Positions 1-9,784 of a stretch of 64,000 bases of DNA are shown one piece after another (positions within the stretch are counted from its first letter, which is position 1; every line of letters starts with the position of its first letter). The stretch spans positions 2,046,001 through 2,110,000 of the forward strand of contig NZ_CP151087.1 in NCBI RefSeq assembly GCF_038396785.1, given 5' to 3'. The DNA comes from Sphingobacterium thalpophilum (lineage in GTDB: Bacteria; Bacteroidota; Bacteroidia; Sphingobacteriales; Sphingobacteriaceae). Made by a program: the position numbers and the translations under genes. The notes beneath the pieces were generated by a model. It did no database searches. It worked only from the letters and a program-made list of their open reading frames with translations, and was not told where the DNA came from.

Positions 1-207
1 AACCGTACCATAGGGCCATAAGCTAAAAGGGACATCATAATGATCGTTACCCAATGCCGCATAGGTAGCTGTCAATAATCGTTCAGGCTCCTTAACCTGA
101 TCGGAGCTTAGTACACCATTGGGTGTTTGATCTAAAAATTTGGTGCATCCTGGAAGTAGTCCAGCAAGAACCATGAATATCGCTATTTTAGTGGTTATTT
201 TTTTCAT
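1..207 (-). CDS. SusD/RagB-family nutrient-binding lipoprotein (partial, runs off the left edge)
   Basis: Only the first 69 codons are in the window. They encode a lipoprotein signal peptide starting MKKITTKIAIFMVLAG with the lipobox LLPGC, followed by TKFLDQTPNG, a typical beginning of SusD-family proteins. Known role of the family: surface lipoprotein that caps the SusC channel and binds glycan. It lies 45 bases downstream of the SusC gene on the same strand, the normal susC-susD order. Glycoside hydrolases for this locus, for instance a GH32 if the substrate is a fructan, would be expected further left, outside the window (inference). Confidence 0.88.
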   Translation of the reverse strand, partial: MKKITTKIAIFMVLAGLLPGCTKFLDQTPNGVLSSDQVKEPERLLTATYAALGNDHYDVPFSLWPYGTV

Positions 208-252
208 CCGTATAAATTATTTAGAAGTGTATCGCCTTATTTCGCTCCCATT

Positions 253-3200
253 TTAAAATCCAATGTTTACCCCAGCTGTCCAGGTCGTTGGAATTGGATA
301 ACCCCAACCTACATTTTCAGGATCCACACCGGTGAAATTTTTTGATTTAACGGTAAATAGATTCTGACCAGTTACATAAATCCTTAATCGGCTCATACGT
401 AGGTGTGCGGCGGTTGCTGTTGGCAAAGTGTAGCCCAGAGACAAATTCCGGAGCTTCATATAAGATCCATTCTCGATAAAGTAATTTGACAGACGGCCCT
501 CGTCGTTGTTATTTGTTGTTTGTAAGGCCGGGATCGTTGACGTTGGATTTTGTGGTGTCCAGGCATTGAGCAGACGTACACCTTTATTGGAATTGACGTC
601 GTCCACACTCCAGAAGTCCGTTTGCTTTTTCAGCCAGTTTTCAACATCTATTCCCTGTACCCCCTGAAAGTACGCAGATAGGTCAAAGCTTTTATATTTT
701 AGCACAATGTTCAAACTATAAGAAAAATCAGGATGAGGACTACCAATCCATGTACGGTCCATATCGGTGATCTGCTTGTCCGCATCATAGACGTTGACAT
801 AACGTAAACGCCCTATCCCTTTACCGGTCTGATTGACGTGCGCATCCACCTCGTCCTGATTCTGAAAAATGCCGTCGGTGACATAGCCATAAAATGACCC
901 CAGCGGCCGGCCGATAATATTGTCTCCTTGACGACCACCATAGGAGTTTTCTACTGCTTCGGGTAAATGTGTCACCTTGTTTTTATAGGTCGAGAACACA
1001 GCCATTACATCATAATCCAATCCAAAGGTTATTTTATTACGATATCCGGCCGATATGTCCAAACCTTTATTTTCCATGGAGGCACCATTCGCCCAACGGT
1101 AACCGCCCTCTCCGACCACACCGATATAGGCTGGATTGATCAACATATCTTTGGTTGCTTTAACATACCAGTCAATCGAACCATAGAGACTTTGATTAAA
1201 CAATGAAAAGTCCAAGCCTATATTCGTCTGCGTGGTAGTTTCCCATTTCAGATCATTATTTTCCGTTTGGATTTTGCGGTATCCCGATGGTAACTTTCCC
1301 GTTCCTGCACCCGATAGATCGTATGCTGTACCGTCCACGATATTCCATGTTGGATCAGCAACACCATATTCGGGGACGAACAGGGCATAGGTAGCCAGAT
1401 TACCAATACCCTGGTTGCCTGTCTGCCCCCATCCCACACGTAACTTGAGGTCAGAAATATAATTTTTTGTACTTGCCATAAAGCGTTCAGAAGAGATCCG
1501 CCAGCCTGCCGTTACTGCTGGAAAAGTGGCAAAGCGGTTATTTTTACCGAAGCGGGAAGAGCCATCGTGGCGTACGGTGAAAGAAGCCAGATAACGGTCA
1601 TCATAGGAATAATTGGCCTTTCCAAAATAGGATAGCAGCGAGAAGCCTGTAGAGCCACCTCCTACTGCCGCTGTACCCGTACTCACACCTGGCCACATAT
1701 ACTCTGGTGTTTCTATGGCAAATGCACCATCACCAGCGGTATAGGCGTTAAAATTAATATCATTCTGACGGTTCATTTCGATACCAGCAAGCACATCTAT
1801 TGTATGTTTGTCGATTGCCTTCCGATATGTCGCCGTATTGGACCAAGTCCACTTCATTCCATGGGACTGTTCCATATTAACCCCACTCCGGCTGCTATTC
1901 ATAAATCCCGAACGATAGGATACTTCCAAATTACGTTTGTAAAAATTACTATAGTCCAAACCGTAACTGGTGCGGACATGCAGACCTTTTATAAGCTGTA
2001 GATCCGCATAGGCATTTCCAAACAACCGCCAATAATTATATTTATTGTTCCGGTTATCATAAAGTACACGCATGGGATTATGGCGGTCGTTCATTCCCAA
2101 TGCTGGTCCACCCCATCCTATTCCATCTACTGTATGGACAGGAATAATGGGCAATGCTTTTAACGAAAGGTCAAGCACATCGCCCGGTACCTGCACTTCA
2201 CCGGTATTGTTTACCGTAAAATTCTCGCCCACCACCAAGCGTCCATCAAACAATTTATAATCGGCATTCATCCGGGCAGATATCCGCTGGAAATCCGTGT
2301 AACGGAGTGTCCCATTGTTGTGCAAATAACCTAAGGAGAAAAAGGAACTGGATTTTTCTGTCCCGGAGCTTAATGTCGCATTGTAAGATTGTTGCAATCC
2401 CGGTTTTGAAACTTCCTTAAACCAATCGGTATCGGAAGCGTACATGGTATGTTCACGGTCGATATACTTGGAAACAAAAACAGTATTGAGCTGAGGTACG
2501 CCATTTGCGTCGTTATTCCATTCAAACTGATAACCAATATTATTTCCGTTGGGGTTTCCGCCATTATTGATGGTGGCCTGCCACAATGCACGACCATATT
2601 GTTGGGCATCCAGCACTTTCATGCGATTATTAAAATGCGTACTGGTGGCATAGGCGTCTACTGTAAGTTTAGGGGCACCCATCTTTCCTTTTTTTGTCGT
2701 GATGACAATAACACCATTCGCTGCGCGCGAGCCATAGATACTCGCCGAAGAAGCGTCCTTTAAAACCTGAATACTTTCGATATCATTCGAATTGAGTTCA
2801 TGCATTCCTCCCTGTGTGGGGGTTCCATCAATGACATACAAGGGATCCTGACTACTGTTGATGGAACTGATTCCGCGCATACGCACTGTTGCCGCTCCAC
2901 TCGGACTACCATCCGAAGTTACTGTCATACCAGCTACCCGTCCTTGCAGCGCTTTCATCGGGTTATTTTCCGGAGCCTTCATCATCTCAGCAACATTAAC
3001 AACACTCACAGCACCCGTCAAATCCTTCTTCCGTTCTGTTTGATATCCCGTAACGACCACTTCATCGAGCCCCTTTTCGGTAGGCGCAAGCTGAATATCG
3101 AGGAACTTTCTTCCTGCCACAGCAATCGTCTGGGAGGCATAGCCGACATAGCTTATTTCCAATGTACCCTGATTGCCCGAAGTCTGAAGGACAAATTCTC

Positions 3201-3378
3201 CCTTTTCATTTGTCTTGGTGGCTATTGTGGTTCCCTTCACCACTAAAGATGCCCCTACTATAGGTGCTGCTGTCCCACTATCCGTAATTCTTCCCCGGAT
3301 TTCAGTCTGTTGCGCAAATGCGACAACAGAAAAAAGTGCCAAAGACGGGAGCAGCATTGCTTTCTGTCTTGTAAACAT
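253..3378 (-). CDS. SusC/RagA-family TonB-linked outer membrane transporter
   Basis: This 1041-residue protein has a signal peptide (1 to about 23, ending AFAQQ), a carboxypeptidase-regulatory-like domain (about 25-105), the DEVVVTGYQ TonB-box-like segment near 105, a plug domain with SIYGSRAANGVIVITTKKG near 210-230, and a long beta-barrel ending in the aromatic residue of NIGF. It imports oligosaccharides across the outer membrane with energy from TonB. There is no STN domain, so it is not of the sigma/anti-sigma signalling type. The sugar kinase and sugar porter lie upstream on the same strand and a SusD gene follows, so it probably belongs to the fructose/fructan-like locus controlled by the divergent hybrid sensor (inference). 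Confidence 0.95.
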   Translation of the reverse strand: MFTRQKAMLLPSLALFSVVAFAQQTEIRGRITDSGTAAPIVGASLVVKGTTIATKTNEKGEFVLQTSGNQGTLEISYVGYASQTIAVAGRKFLDIQLAPTEKGLDEVVVTGYQTERKKDLTGAVSVVNVAEMMKAPENNPMKALQGRVAGMTVTSDGSPSGAATVRMRGISSINSSQDPLYVIDGTPTQGGMHELNSNDIESIQVLKDASSASIYGSRAANGVIVITTKKGKMGAPKLTVDAYATSTHFNNRMKVLDAQQYGRALWQATINNGGNPNGNNIGYQFEWNNDANGVPQLNTVFVSKYIDREHTMYASDTDWFKEVSKPGLQQSYNATLSSGTEKSSSFFSLGYLHNNGTLRYTDFQRISARMNADYKLFDGRLVVGENFTVNNTGEVQVPGDVLDLSLKALPIIPVHTVDGIGWGGPALGMNDRHNPMRVLYDNRNNKYNYWRLFGNAYADLQLIKGLHVRTSYGLDYSNFYKRNLEVSYRSGFMNSSRSGVNMEQSHGMKWTWSNTATYRKAIDKHTIDVLAGIEMNRQNDINFNAYTAGDGAFAIETPEYMWPGVSTGTAAVGGGSTGFSLLSYFGKANYSYDDRYLASFTVRHDGSSRFGKNNRFATFPAVTAGWRISSERFMASTKNYISDLKLRVGWGQTGNQGIGNLATYALFVPEYGVADPTWNIVDGTAYDLSGAGTGKLPSGYRKIQTENNDLKWETTTQTNIGLDFSLFNQSLYGSIDWYVKATKDMLINPAYIGVVGEGGYRWANGASMENKGLDISAGYRNKITFGLDYDVMAVFSTYKNKVTHLPEAVENSYGGRQGDNIIGRPLGSFYGYVTDGIFQNQDEVDAHVNQTGKGIGRLRYVNVYDADKQITDMDRTWIGSPHPDFSYSLNIVLKYKSFDLSAYFQGVQGIDVENWLKKQTDFWSVDDVNSNKGVRLLNAWTPQNPTSTIPALQTTNNNDEGRLSNYFIENGSYMKLRNLSLGYTLPTATAAHLRMSRLRIYVTGQNLFTVKSKNFTGVDPENVGWGYPIPTTWTAGVNIGF

Positions 3379-3434
3379 AATTGGTTATAAGTAAATGGTT
3401 AATGATTTAGATTGATTATTTGATTATGATAGCG

Positions 3435-3465
3435 GGTAAACTGCTTCGTAAAGAAGCAGTTTACC
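3435..3465 (-). repeat. 13-bp hairpin between the sugar kinase and SusC genes
   Basis: A perfect inverted repeat (GGTAAACTGCTTC, 5-base loop, GAAGCAGTTTACC) begins on the first base of the kinase stop codon. No T-run follows on either strand, so it is a poor intrinsic terminator. It is better explained as an mRNA-stabilising or processing hairpin, or a partial terminator, between kinase and susC. Confidence 0.6.
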
Positions 3466-4415
3466 TACTGTTGCTTCTGAGCTCCATTGAAGATCGGATG
3501 CAACCATTGGAATCGATTGATGACCTCATCGTTATATTCAGGACAAGCCCCCCGGCTCTGTGTCACAAATCCACTTAAGGTGGCCGCAAATTCCAGTACT
3601 TCCTCCAGCTGAACACCTTCCTGCATCTGAAACCTTTTGGTCAGGAAAGCCGCCAAAAAAGAATCACCACTTCCGATGGTATCTTCTACCTGAACTTTCA
3701 AGGCTGGAAAATGATAACTGATATTGTCTTTTTTATAATGATATACCGCACCATCTGCACCATAGGTTACTATTGCCTCCTGAATTGCAAAACGCTCCAT
3801 GATCAAGTCCACACGCTGCTGATCGGTATAGGCATCCGTTGCGCCATTCCAGTCGGAAATAACATGCAGTTCCTCGGCATTCATTTTCACAAAATCAGCG
3901 TATCCCAACAGTTTATGTATTTTTTCCGGACCAAAATAAGGTGTACGCAGGTTGACATCCATCACCCGGAAGCGGGCTTTTTCCAGCAGTAATAGCAAGC
4001 TTTGAAAACTTACTTCATCCCGACAGGCTAGACTACCATACACCAAAAAATCCACCGCTGCAACTGCCTCAAGAACAACATTGTCCACCGCTATTCTATC
4101 CCAAGCTACAGGATAAACGATATCGTAATGCACGTCGCGTTTTGCATCGATCGAAACCTCTACTGTTGAAGTTGGTAACAGGTCATCGTACTGGAAGAAA
4201 TCGGTCGGGATACCCAGATCTTCACATACGTTACGCAACTCGTAACCATTATCGTCACGCCCTATGCGCGTTAGCATACGCGTCGTAACCCCCAATTTAT
4301 TGAGGTGATAAGCCACATTCAAAGGCGCACCGCCTAATTTTTTACCTGTAGGAAGATTGTCCCAAAGAACCTCGCCAAAACAAATACCCTGTATTGATTT
4401 ATCTCCGTTTTTCAT
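3465..4415 (-). CDS. PfkB-family carbohydrate kinase, probable fructokinase
   Basis: The 316-residue protein is of normal length for a ribokinase/PfkB-family sugar kinase. Near the N-terminus it has the substrate-binding segment GKKLGGAPLNVAYHLNKLG (residues 25-43). Near the C-terminus it has the anion-hole and catalytic motif DTIGSGDSF, with the catalytic-base aspartate at 251. The family phosphorylates sugars such as fructose with ATP in the cytoplasm. Specificity cannot be read from sequence alone. Fructose is suggested by the neighbouring MFS sugar porter and by the divergent hybrid sensor with a sugar-binding domain, an arrangement known from Bacteroides fructan loci. The ATG start follows a purine-rich GAGAAAA segment. 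Confidence 0.88.
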   Translation of the reverse strand: MKNGDKSIQGICFGEVLWDNLPTGKKLGGAPLNVAYHLNKLGVTTRMLTRIGRDDNGYELRNVCEDLGIPTDFFQYDDLLPTSTVEVSIDAKRDVHYDIVYPVAWDRIAVDNVVLEAVAAVDFLVYGSLACRDEVSFQSLLLLLEKARFRVMDVNLRTPYFGPEKIHKLLGYADFVKMNAEELHVISDWNGATDAYTDQQRVDLIMERFAIQEAIVTYGADGAVYHYKKDNISYHFPALKVQVEDTIGSGDSFLAAFLTKRFQMQEGVQLEEVLEFAATLSGFVTQSRGACPEYNDEVINRFQWLHPIFNGAQKQQ

Positions 4416-4614
4416 ATTTTCTCCTTTTTATACGAAGCTTCGGCCGAGCGCCAAAAACCAAGTAACAAATTGATTATTATATTTCCCTTTAAATTCAATG
4501 TTGACAATAGATACACACAACATGTTATCACATTGTCTTTGATTAAATAACTTTCGATAGGCGCCAGTCGCGTCATGGCTACTTCGACACCTATTGGTGT
4601 AGTCCAGCTAAAGA

Positions 4615-5937
4615 CTAATGTAGATTGATGGTATGCCCAAGATCTTCCAATGATTTCCCTTTTGTCTCCGGCATAAACTTAAGCACATAAACAAGCTGCA
4701 GCACCATAAATAGGGCAAAGATCAAGAAGGTACCCCCGCCACCGAGCATTTCTGTCAAGGCTGGGAAACAAAAGGTGATAATCGCCGCCATCACCCAATG
4801 TGTCAAGCTACCAAATGTCTGCCCTTTGGCACGGACATCATTCGGAAAAATTTCCGAAATAAATACCCAAATCACCGCACCTTGCGAGAATGCGAAAAAG
4901 GCAATGAAACTCATCAGATAGATTGTGATCGCAAAACCCGTCGTTTGGTTGGTATAAAAAGCATGTGAAACGAGTGCCAATGAAACAATCAGCCCGATCG
5001 AGCCCACCAACATTAATTTTCTTCTGCCCACCTTATCGATGAAATTGATCGCCAGCAACGTAAAAATAAAATTGACAACCCCTATACCAACTGTCGAAAG
5101 CAATGAACTCTGTGAGCCTAAACCAGCCATTTCAAATACGCGGGGCGCATAATATATAATCGCGTTGATACCTGAGACTTGATTGAACAGCGCAAAACAA
5201 AAGGCCAATAAAATAGGTTTGGCATTTTCGCGAACGAAGAGTTTGCCTTCTCCTGCGGAATTGTTTTTGGACTCCTGAATTTTTGAAATCTCCAGCTCGT
5301 AACCATCCGAATTAATTTTTTTCATAATCCGCGTTGCCTCGGCCAAATTCCCTCGGTGCAGCAGCAACCATCTCGGACTTTCCGGGATGAGGAAGATCAA
5401 ACAGAAGAATAACAACGACGGAAAACACTGTACGCCTAACATCCAACGCCAGGACTCCTCCCCTACCTGACCGATAAAGTAATTGGACAGATAGGCAATC
5501 AGAATCCCCAATACGACGTTGAACTGGAAAAGTCCGACCAACTTACCTCGCGATGCTGCCGGGGAGATTTCTGATATATAGATTGGTGCCGTTACCGAAG
5601 AGACGCCAACTCCTATGCCACCCAAAAAGCGGAATAAAATAAATATCGTCCAGTCATTCGCCAGTGCACTACCAATCGCTGAAATAAAGTAAAGGGCTGC
5701 AACAGCAAATAAGGTATTTTTACGGCCTAATTTATCGGAAGGCAGTGCACCTAATGCTGCGCCGACAACTGTCCCTATCAAGGCGATGGCCATTGTCAGT
5801 CCATGCTGAAACTCACTTAAATGCCAGTGTTCCTGCACGGCCTTTTCTGCTCCTGAAATAACCGCTGTATCAAATCCAAATAAAAATCCGCCTAAAGCCA
5901 CTACAAAGGACCAAGCTAGTACCGTGTTTTTGTTCAT
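4615..5937 (-). CDS. MFS sugar porter (inner-membrane monosaccharide transporter)
   Basis: This 440-residue protein has about twelve hydrophobic segments. It carries sugar-porter signatures: FGFDTAVISGA near the N-terminus, DKLGRK after helix 2, PESPRWL before the central loop, DKVGRR in the second half and PETKGKSLEDL at the C-terminus. The family moves monosaccharides across the inner membrane, usually by proton symport. It is the first gene of the minus-strand run that continues with the sugar kinase and SusC/SusD, so the transported sugar is probably the kinase substrate (inference). The gap to the kinase gene is 199 bases, so an internal promoter is possible. Confidence 0.93.
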   Translation of the reverse strand: MNKNTVLAWSFVVALGGFLFGFDTAVISGAEKAVQEHWHLSEFQHGLTMAIALIGTVVGAALGALPSDKLGRKNTLFAVAALYFISAIGSALANDWTIFILFRFLGGIGVGVSSVTAPIYISEISPAASRGKLVGLFQFNVVLGILIAYLSNYFIGQVGEESWRWMLGVQCFPSLLFFCLIFLIPESPRWLLLHRGNLAEATRIMKKINSDGYELEISKIQESKNNSAGEGKLFVRENAKPILLAFCFALFNQVSGINAIIYYAPRVFEMAGLGSQSSLLSTVGIGVVNFIFTLLAINFIDKVGRRKLMLVGSIGLIVSLALVSHAFYTNQTTGFAITIYLMSFIAFFAFSQGAVIWVFISEIFPNDVRAKGQTFGSLTHWVMAAIITFCFPALTEMLGGGGTFLIFALFMVLQLVYVLKFMPETKGKSLEDLGHTINLH

Positions 5938-6229
5938 GTTATGATCTATAATTGATTAATCCAAATTTAACCCTAGTTTCATCTTAACTTAAATTTGAGC
6001 TTCGCAAAAACATTTATTTATGTAACATTTTTTAAAAAACGTTAAAACACTAAAAATCTGAACCTTATACCAGCATTACTTTTTAAAACTTTCACTTTTT
6101 AAACAGAAAATTTAGAAAATGATACATTTTTGAAAGTTTCCATATCAGTGTAAAGAATACACTAACAAAGACGAGGTTACCCTAAAAAAACTAAATAATG
6201 TATATTCGGATATTGAAGGGAAAAAAATC
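5938..6229. promoter_or_regulatory. Divergent promoter region with a 9-bp inverted repeat
   Basis: This AT-rich spacer separates the MFS gene from the hybrid sensor gene. CAAATTTAA (5962-5970) and TTAAATTTG (5989-5997) form an inverted repeat with an 18-base spacer. Each arm contains TAAATTTG, a perfect match to the Bacteroidota -7 consensus TAnnTTTG. The minus-strand copy lies 25 bases from the MFS start. No good TTG element at -33 is seen for either copy. The repeat may be a promoter pair or a binding site for the sensor's AraC-type domain (inference). Confidence 0.4.
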
Positions 6230-8983
6230 ATGGGAAAATATTTCATTTATGGTGGCATATTGATCCTGCTTCTTTTTTGTGGATGCCAACCAATGGTCCA
6301 GAAGAAAAAGCGGATTATTGCTTTTTCACAGTGTATCGGAAATGATGCCTGGCGACAAACCATGCTCGAAGAAATGAAAAGGGAACTTTCCTTCAATCCG
6401 GATATTGACTTTCTTTATCGAGATGCCCATGGCGACAATAATGTCCAGATTAATCAAATTCGGGAATTAGTCAAACAGGATATCGATCTTCTGATTGTAT
6501 CGCCAAATGAGGCCGAGCCCCTTACCCCTATAGTAGATTCGGTATTTCAACGCAATATACCCGTCATCGTAACTGACCGTAAGACATCCTCAGGCCAATA
6601 TAATGCCTATGTGGGGGCAGACAATCTTGCTATCGGAAAACTGGCGGGCCAGTATAGCCGCACCATTTTACAAAACAATGGTTCGATCGGCCTGGTTACT
6701 GGATTATCGGGTACATCCGCCTCCATAGAACGTGAAAAAGGCTTTATGCAGCAAATTGGAGATGCTAAAGGGATTCGAACGAGCGGAATCATTCACGGCG
6801 GATGGGAAAAAAACAAAGCTTATTTGGAAACGCGTAGGCATATAGACCAAATGATCCAGAGTGATATCATCTTCACCTTCAATGATCAGATGGCCATGGG
6901 GGTAAAAAAAGCATTGGACGAAGCCCAGATCAAAAAGGACATTAAGATAATCGGTGTTGATGCCCTTCCTGGTCCCGGAAATGGCCTTGAACAGATCATA
7001 CAGGGCAAAATGTTCGCTTCCATACTCTACCCCACTGGCGGAGCCGAAGCCATTCGAACGGCCTTGGCTATCATCAACCACCAAAACTACCGCCGCGAGA
7101 ATATACTCGCAACCTCTGTCATCGATAAAACCAACGCGGAGTTGCTTGCCCTGCAGTCGGATAAAATAAAGCAACAGCAGCTCGATATAGACAAAAGACA
7201 GGAATTCATTACGGAACAGAATAAGATTTACCAAAGTCAAAAGTCGGTTCTTAATGTACTGGTCGTTAGCTTGGTGCTTGCTGTTGTCTTTGGTGGCATT
7301 TCTATTATCGTGATCAGGAGCAACTGGGAAAAGAACAAACATCTGGAAATCCAAAATAGTGAGATCCTTGCGCAACAAAAACAGATCGTCGAGATGAATA
7401 GTCAGATCCAGCAAGCGGCAGAAATCAAGAATAATTTCTTCACCAACATCTCACATGAATTTAAAACACCACTGACGCTTATTATAGCGCCTATCGAGGA
7501 CCTTGAATTACGAAAAGACCTGCCAGAAGAAGTCAAAGAACAGTTGTCGCGCGTCAAGCGGAATGCAAAAAAACTACAGCGTTTGGTTACCGACCTCATT
7601 GATATCCACCGAATCAGTAAATCAAAAATTAGGTTACATGCGTCTATCGTTTATATCGATCCATTCATCCAGCAGGTAATAGGTAGTTTCAAACCGCTAT
7701 TTAAGAAAAACAGAATCTCGGTCAGTTATGTCAACAAAACAAGTTTGAAAGAGGTTTGGATGGACGAATACCTCATGGAACAGGTCCTATCCAACTTATT
7801 ATCCAATGCGATCAAACATACGGCGGCAAGTGGCAGAATTGAAATTATATTGGAAGAAAACAATTTCAAAGACTATTTCTATCTACGGGTTTTGGATAAT
7901 GGTCTGGGAATTGCGCCGGTTGATATTGAGCATATTTTTGATCCTTTTTACCAAGGAGCCGGCAGCCGTAACGGATCCGGAATCGGACTCGCATACAGCA
8001 AACAGATCGTCGAACTGCATCATGGCCAGATCACCGTGAGCAGCAAGCCCGGCCATGGATCGATCTTCACCCTCCGCATGCCAATTGGGAACGGTCATTA
8101 TGAACCTGCTGAACTGGCCGGTTTCGACAGTGGAGAAAAACCATTGTTTCAGCAACAAGATCTACTGGACACGACAGCAAAGGTGGTAGACAACAATCTT
8201 TCTTTTCGATCCAACAAATCGAAGAGCATTATGATCGTCGAAGATAATGATGAAATCAGAGACTATCTCCGCTCGTTATTGGAACAGGATTACAACCTGT
8301 TTCTGGCGAAGGATGCCCAGCAAGCCACTAGTATGATGAAGACACATTTTCCAGACCTGGTGATCACCGATATTATGCTTCCTGATGGAAGCGGACTGGA
8401 TATTTTGAAAGACATCAAAGCCTTTTATCAGACCGCACATATTCCCGTCATCTTACTGAGTGCACTTGCCAACGAGGAGACCATGCTTGAGGGGAGCAAA
8501 TTAATGGCCGATGACTACATGACTAAGCCATTCAATGCCGAACTGCTGCGGATACGTATTTCAAATATTCTTCAATCGCGTCATCAGCTTAAAGAAAAAT
8601 ATAGCAGCAACGTCGAACAGTTTGAGCGTACTCAAGCCGAACAGGTCAACGATAGCGACAGAAGATTCCTAAACAATCTCTCCGCCATTGTCGAATCCAA
8701 GTTATCGGATCAGCGGTTAAGCGTCGACGGGATTGCCAACGACCTCCATCTCTCACGTGTTCAGCTCTATCGTAAGGTGAAACAGCTGCTCGACTGCAGT
8801 GTCAATGAGTATATTGCGGAACGAAGATTAAAGAAAGCCAAAAGCCTGATGGCTGAGGGTCTAACCATCAACGAAATATTTAGTAGTGTCGGCTTTTCAT
8901 CAGCATCTTACTTCGCGTCGGCCTTTAAAAGGAAATATGGACAGTCACCAAGCGCCTATAAAAAAGAACTTGACAAAAAATAG
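6230..8983 (+). CDS. Hybrid two-component system sensor/regulator with periplasmic sugar-binding domain
   Basis: A single 917-residue chain contains a whole signalling pathway. An N-terminal hydrophobic segment ending LFCGC is followed by a type-1 periplasmic-binding domain (about 28-300; features such as VSPNEAEPLTPI and GADNLAIGKLAGQY). Then come a membrane helix near 343-363, a HisKA domain with the phosphoacceptor in NISHEFKTP (His409), an HATPase domain (LLSNAIKHT, DNGLGIAP, GSGIGLAY), a receiver domain with Asp714 in VITDIMLPDG, and an AraC-type DNA-binding domain (about 815-917). Known relatives with this sensor type in Bacteroides bind monomeric fructose and activate fructan loci. It is divergent from the porter-kinase-SusC/D genes it probably controls. 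Cys19 could be lipidated, which would be odd for an inner-membrane sensor. Confidence 0.93.
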   Translation: MGKYFIYGGILILLLFCGCQPMVQKKKRIIAFSQCIGNDAWRQTMLEEMKRELSFNPDIDFLYRDAHGDNNVQINQIRELVKQDIDLLIVSPNEAEPLTPIVDSVFQRNIPVIVTDRKTSSGQYNAYVGADNLAIGKLAGQYSRTILQNNGSIGLVTGLSGTSASIEREKGFMQQIGDAKGIRTSGIIHGGWEKNKAYLETRRHIDQMIQSDIIFTFNDQMAMGVKKALDEAQIKKDIKIIGVDALPGPGNGLEQIIQGKMFASILYPTGGAEAIRTALAIINHQNYRRENILATSVIDKTNAELLALQSDKIKQQQLDIDKRQEFITEQNKIYQSQKSVLNVLVVSLVLAVVFGGISIIVIRSNWEKNKHLEIQNSEILAQQKQIVEMNSQIQQAAEIKNNFFTNISHEFKTPLTLIIAPIEDLELRKDLPEEVKEQLSRVKRNAKKLQRLVTDLIDIHRISKSKIRLHASIVYIDPFIQQVIGSFKPLFKKNRISVSYVNKTSLKEVWMDEYLMEQVLSNLLSNAIKHTAASGRIEIILEENNFKDYFYLRVLDNGLGIAPVDIEHIFDPFYQGAGSRNGSGIGLAYSKQIVELHHGQITVSSKPGHGSIFTLRMPIGNGHYEPAELAGFDSGEKPLFQQQDLLDTTAKVVDNNLSFRSNKSKSIMIVEDNDEIRDYLRSLLEQDYNLFLAKDAQQATSMMKTHFPDLVITDIMLPDGSGLDILKDIKAFYQTAHIPVILLSALANEETMLEGSKLMADDYMTKPFNAELLRIRISNILQSRHQLKEKYSSNVEQFERTQAEQVNDSDRRFLNNLSAIVESKLSDQRLSVDGIANDLHLSRVQLYRKVKQLLDCSVNEYIAERRLKKAKSLMAEGLTINEIFSSVGFSSASYFASAFKRKYGQSPSAYKKELDKK

Positions 8984-9013
8984 CCGATCAGTGGGACATG
9001 CACAAACGAAACG

Positions 9014-9784
9014 TTAAAACTGCCTCTTTCGTTTAAATAGATAAAAGCTGATCAATAGAAATACAACAACCATCACCATGTTGCAGTAATCGAGCCGTGC
9101 AAAGGAATCATTCTCGGATAAGATATTCCTTACCGCATTATAAGCCCCTGTATATGGGATAAAATCCGAAAAACTTTTCTGTGCGACAAGCACGGAAAAG
9201 ACCAACATAAACATGCCTACTCCAATTGGGTAGATAAAACTTCTGAACAATAGGCTTAGGGCAAGCTGAATCATAGCGATAGCCGAGAGCGTAATAAAAA
9301 GTTTCAAAAACGTATAAAAGATTACGACCCTAAAATCATAATTCTGAAACCCCAGTACGGGGTAAATCAGGCTGAGCAGATAACCACTGATCAGAAATGC
9401 AGCGTAAGCAAAGAGTATTGAAAACAGTAAGGTCAGCAGGATAAAGACGGCTTTGGAAAAGAAAATATTCGATTTACTGATGGGCACAGTAAAGAGTATT
9501 TTATAATTGTTATTCTTATACTCCACATCACAGCAAGCATATACAAACAAAGCGACAAGAATGGGATAGAGTAGATAAAAAAATTGAAATACATATCGAC
9601 CCAATAAGACTTTCCAGGGATTTGGAATGGCGCTGGCACCACCGGAATTGACAATGTCATAGATTATATAAGCGCTAATCGCAAAAATGAGCAGCATAGG
9701 TGCGATCAAGACCCCAAAAATTTCCCTGTTACGAAGAAGTTTGTACTTTTCAGACAAAAAAGCAGTATAAAATGTATTAACCAT
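9014..9784 (-). CDS. ABC-2 type transporter permease
   Basis: This 256-residue protein has about six hydrophobic helices and no ATP-binding motifs, as in ABC-2 permeases of bacitracin/lantibiotic-type exporters. The ATG at 9784 is chosen over a GTG six bases upstream. It gives MVNTFYTAFLSEKYKLLRN, a typical cytoplasmic start, and the ATG overlaps the end of the ATPase gene by 8 bases (ATGGTTAA), pointing to translational coupling. It pairs with the ATPase encoded just upstream. The substrate is unknown. Its 3' end converges with the hybrid sensor gene with only 30 bases between them. Confidence 0.85.
   Translation of the reverse strand: MVNTFYTAFLSEKYKLLRNREIFGVLIAPMLLIFAISAYIIYDIVNSGGASAIPNPWKVLLGRYVFQFFYLLYPILVALFVYACCDVEYKNNNYKILFTVPISKSNIFFSKAVFILLTLLFSILFAYAAFLISGYLLSLIYPVLGFQNYDFRVVIFYTFLKLFITLSAIAMIQLALSLLFRSFIYPIGVGMFMLVFSVLVAQKSFSDFIPYTGAYNAVRNILSENDSFARLDYCNMVMVVVFLLISFYLFKRKRQF

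Noticed and set aside
2800..3246. A 148-codon plus-strand open frame
   Set aside because: It is antisense to the SusC plug and carboxypeptidase-like domain, Cys/His/Ser rich, with no family features.
6704..7414. A 236-codon minus-strand open frame
   Set aside because: It is wholly antisense to the sugar-binding and membrane part of the hybrid sensor and shows no recognisable features.
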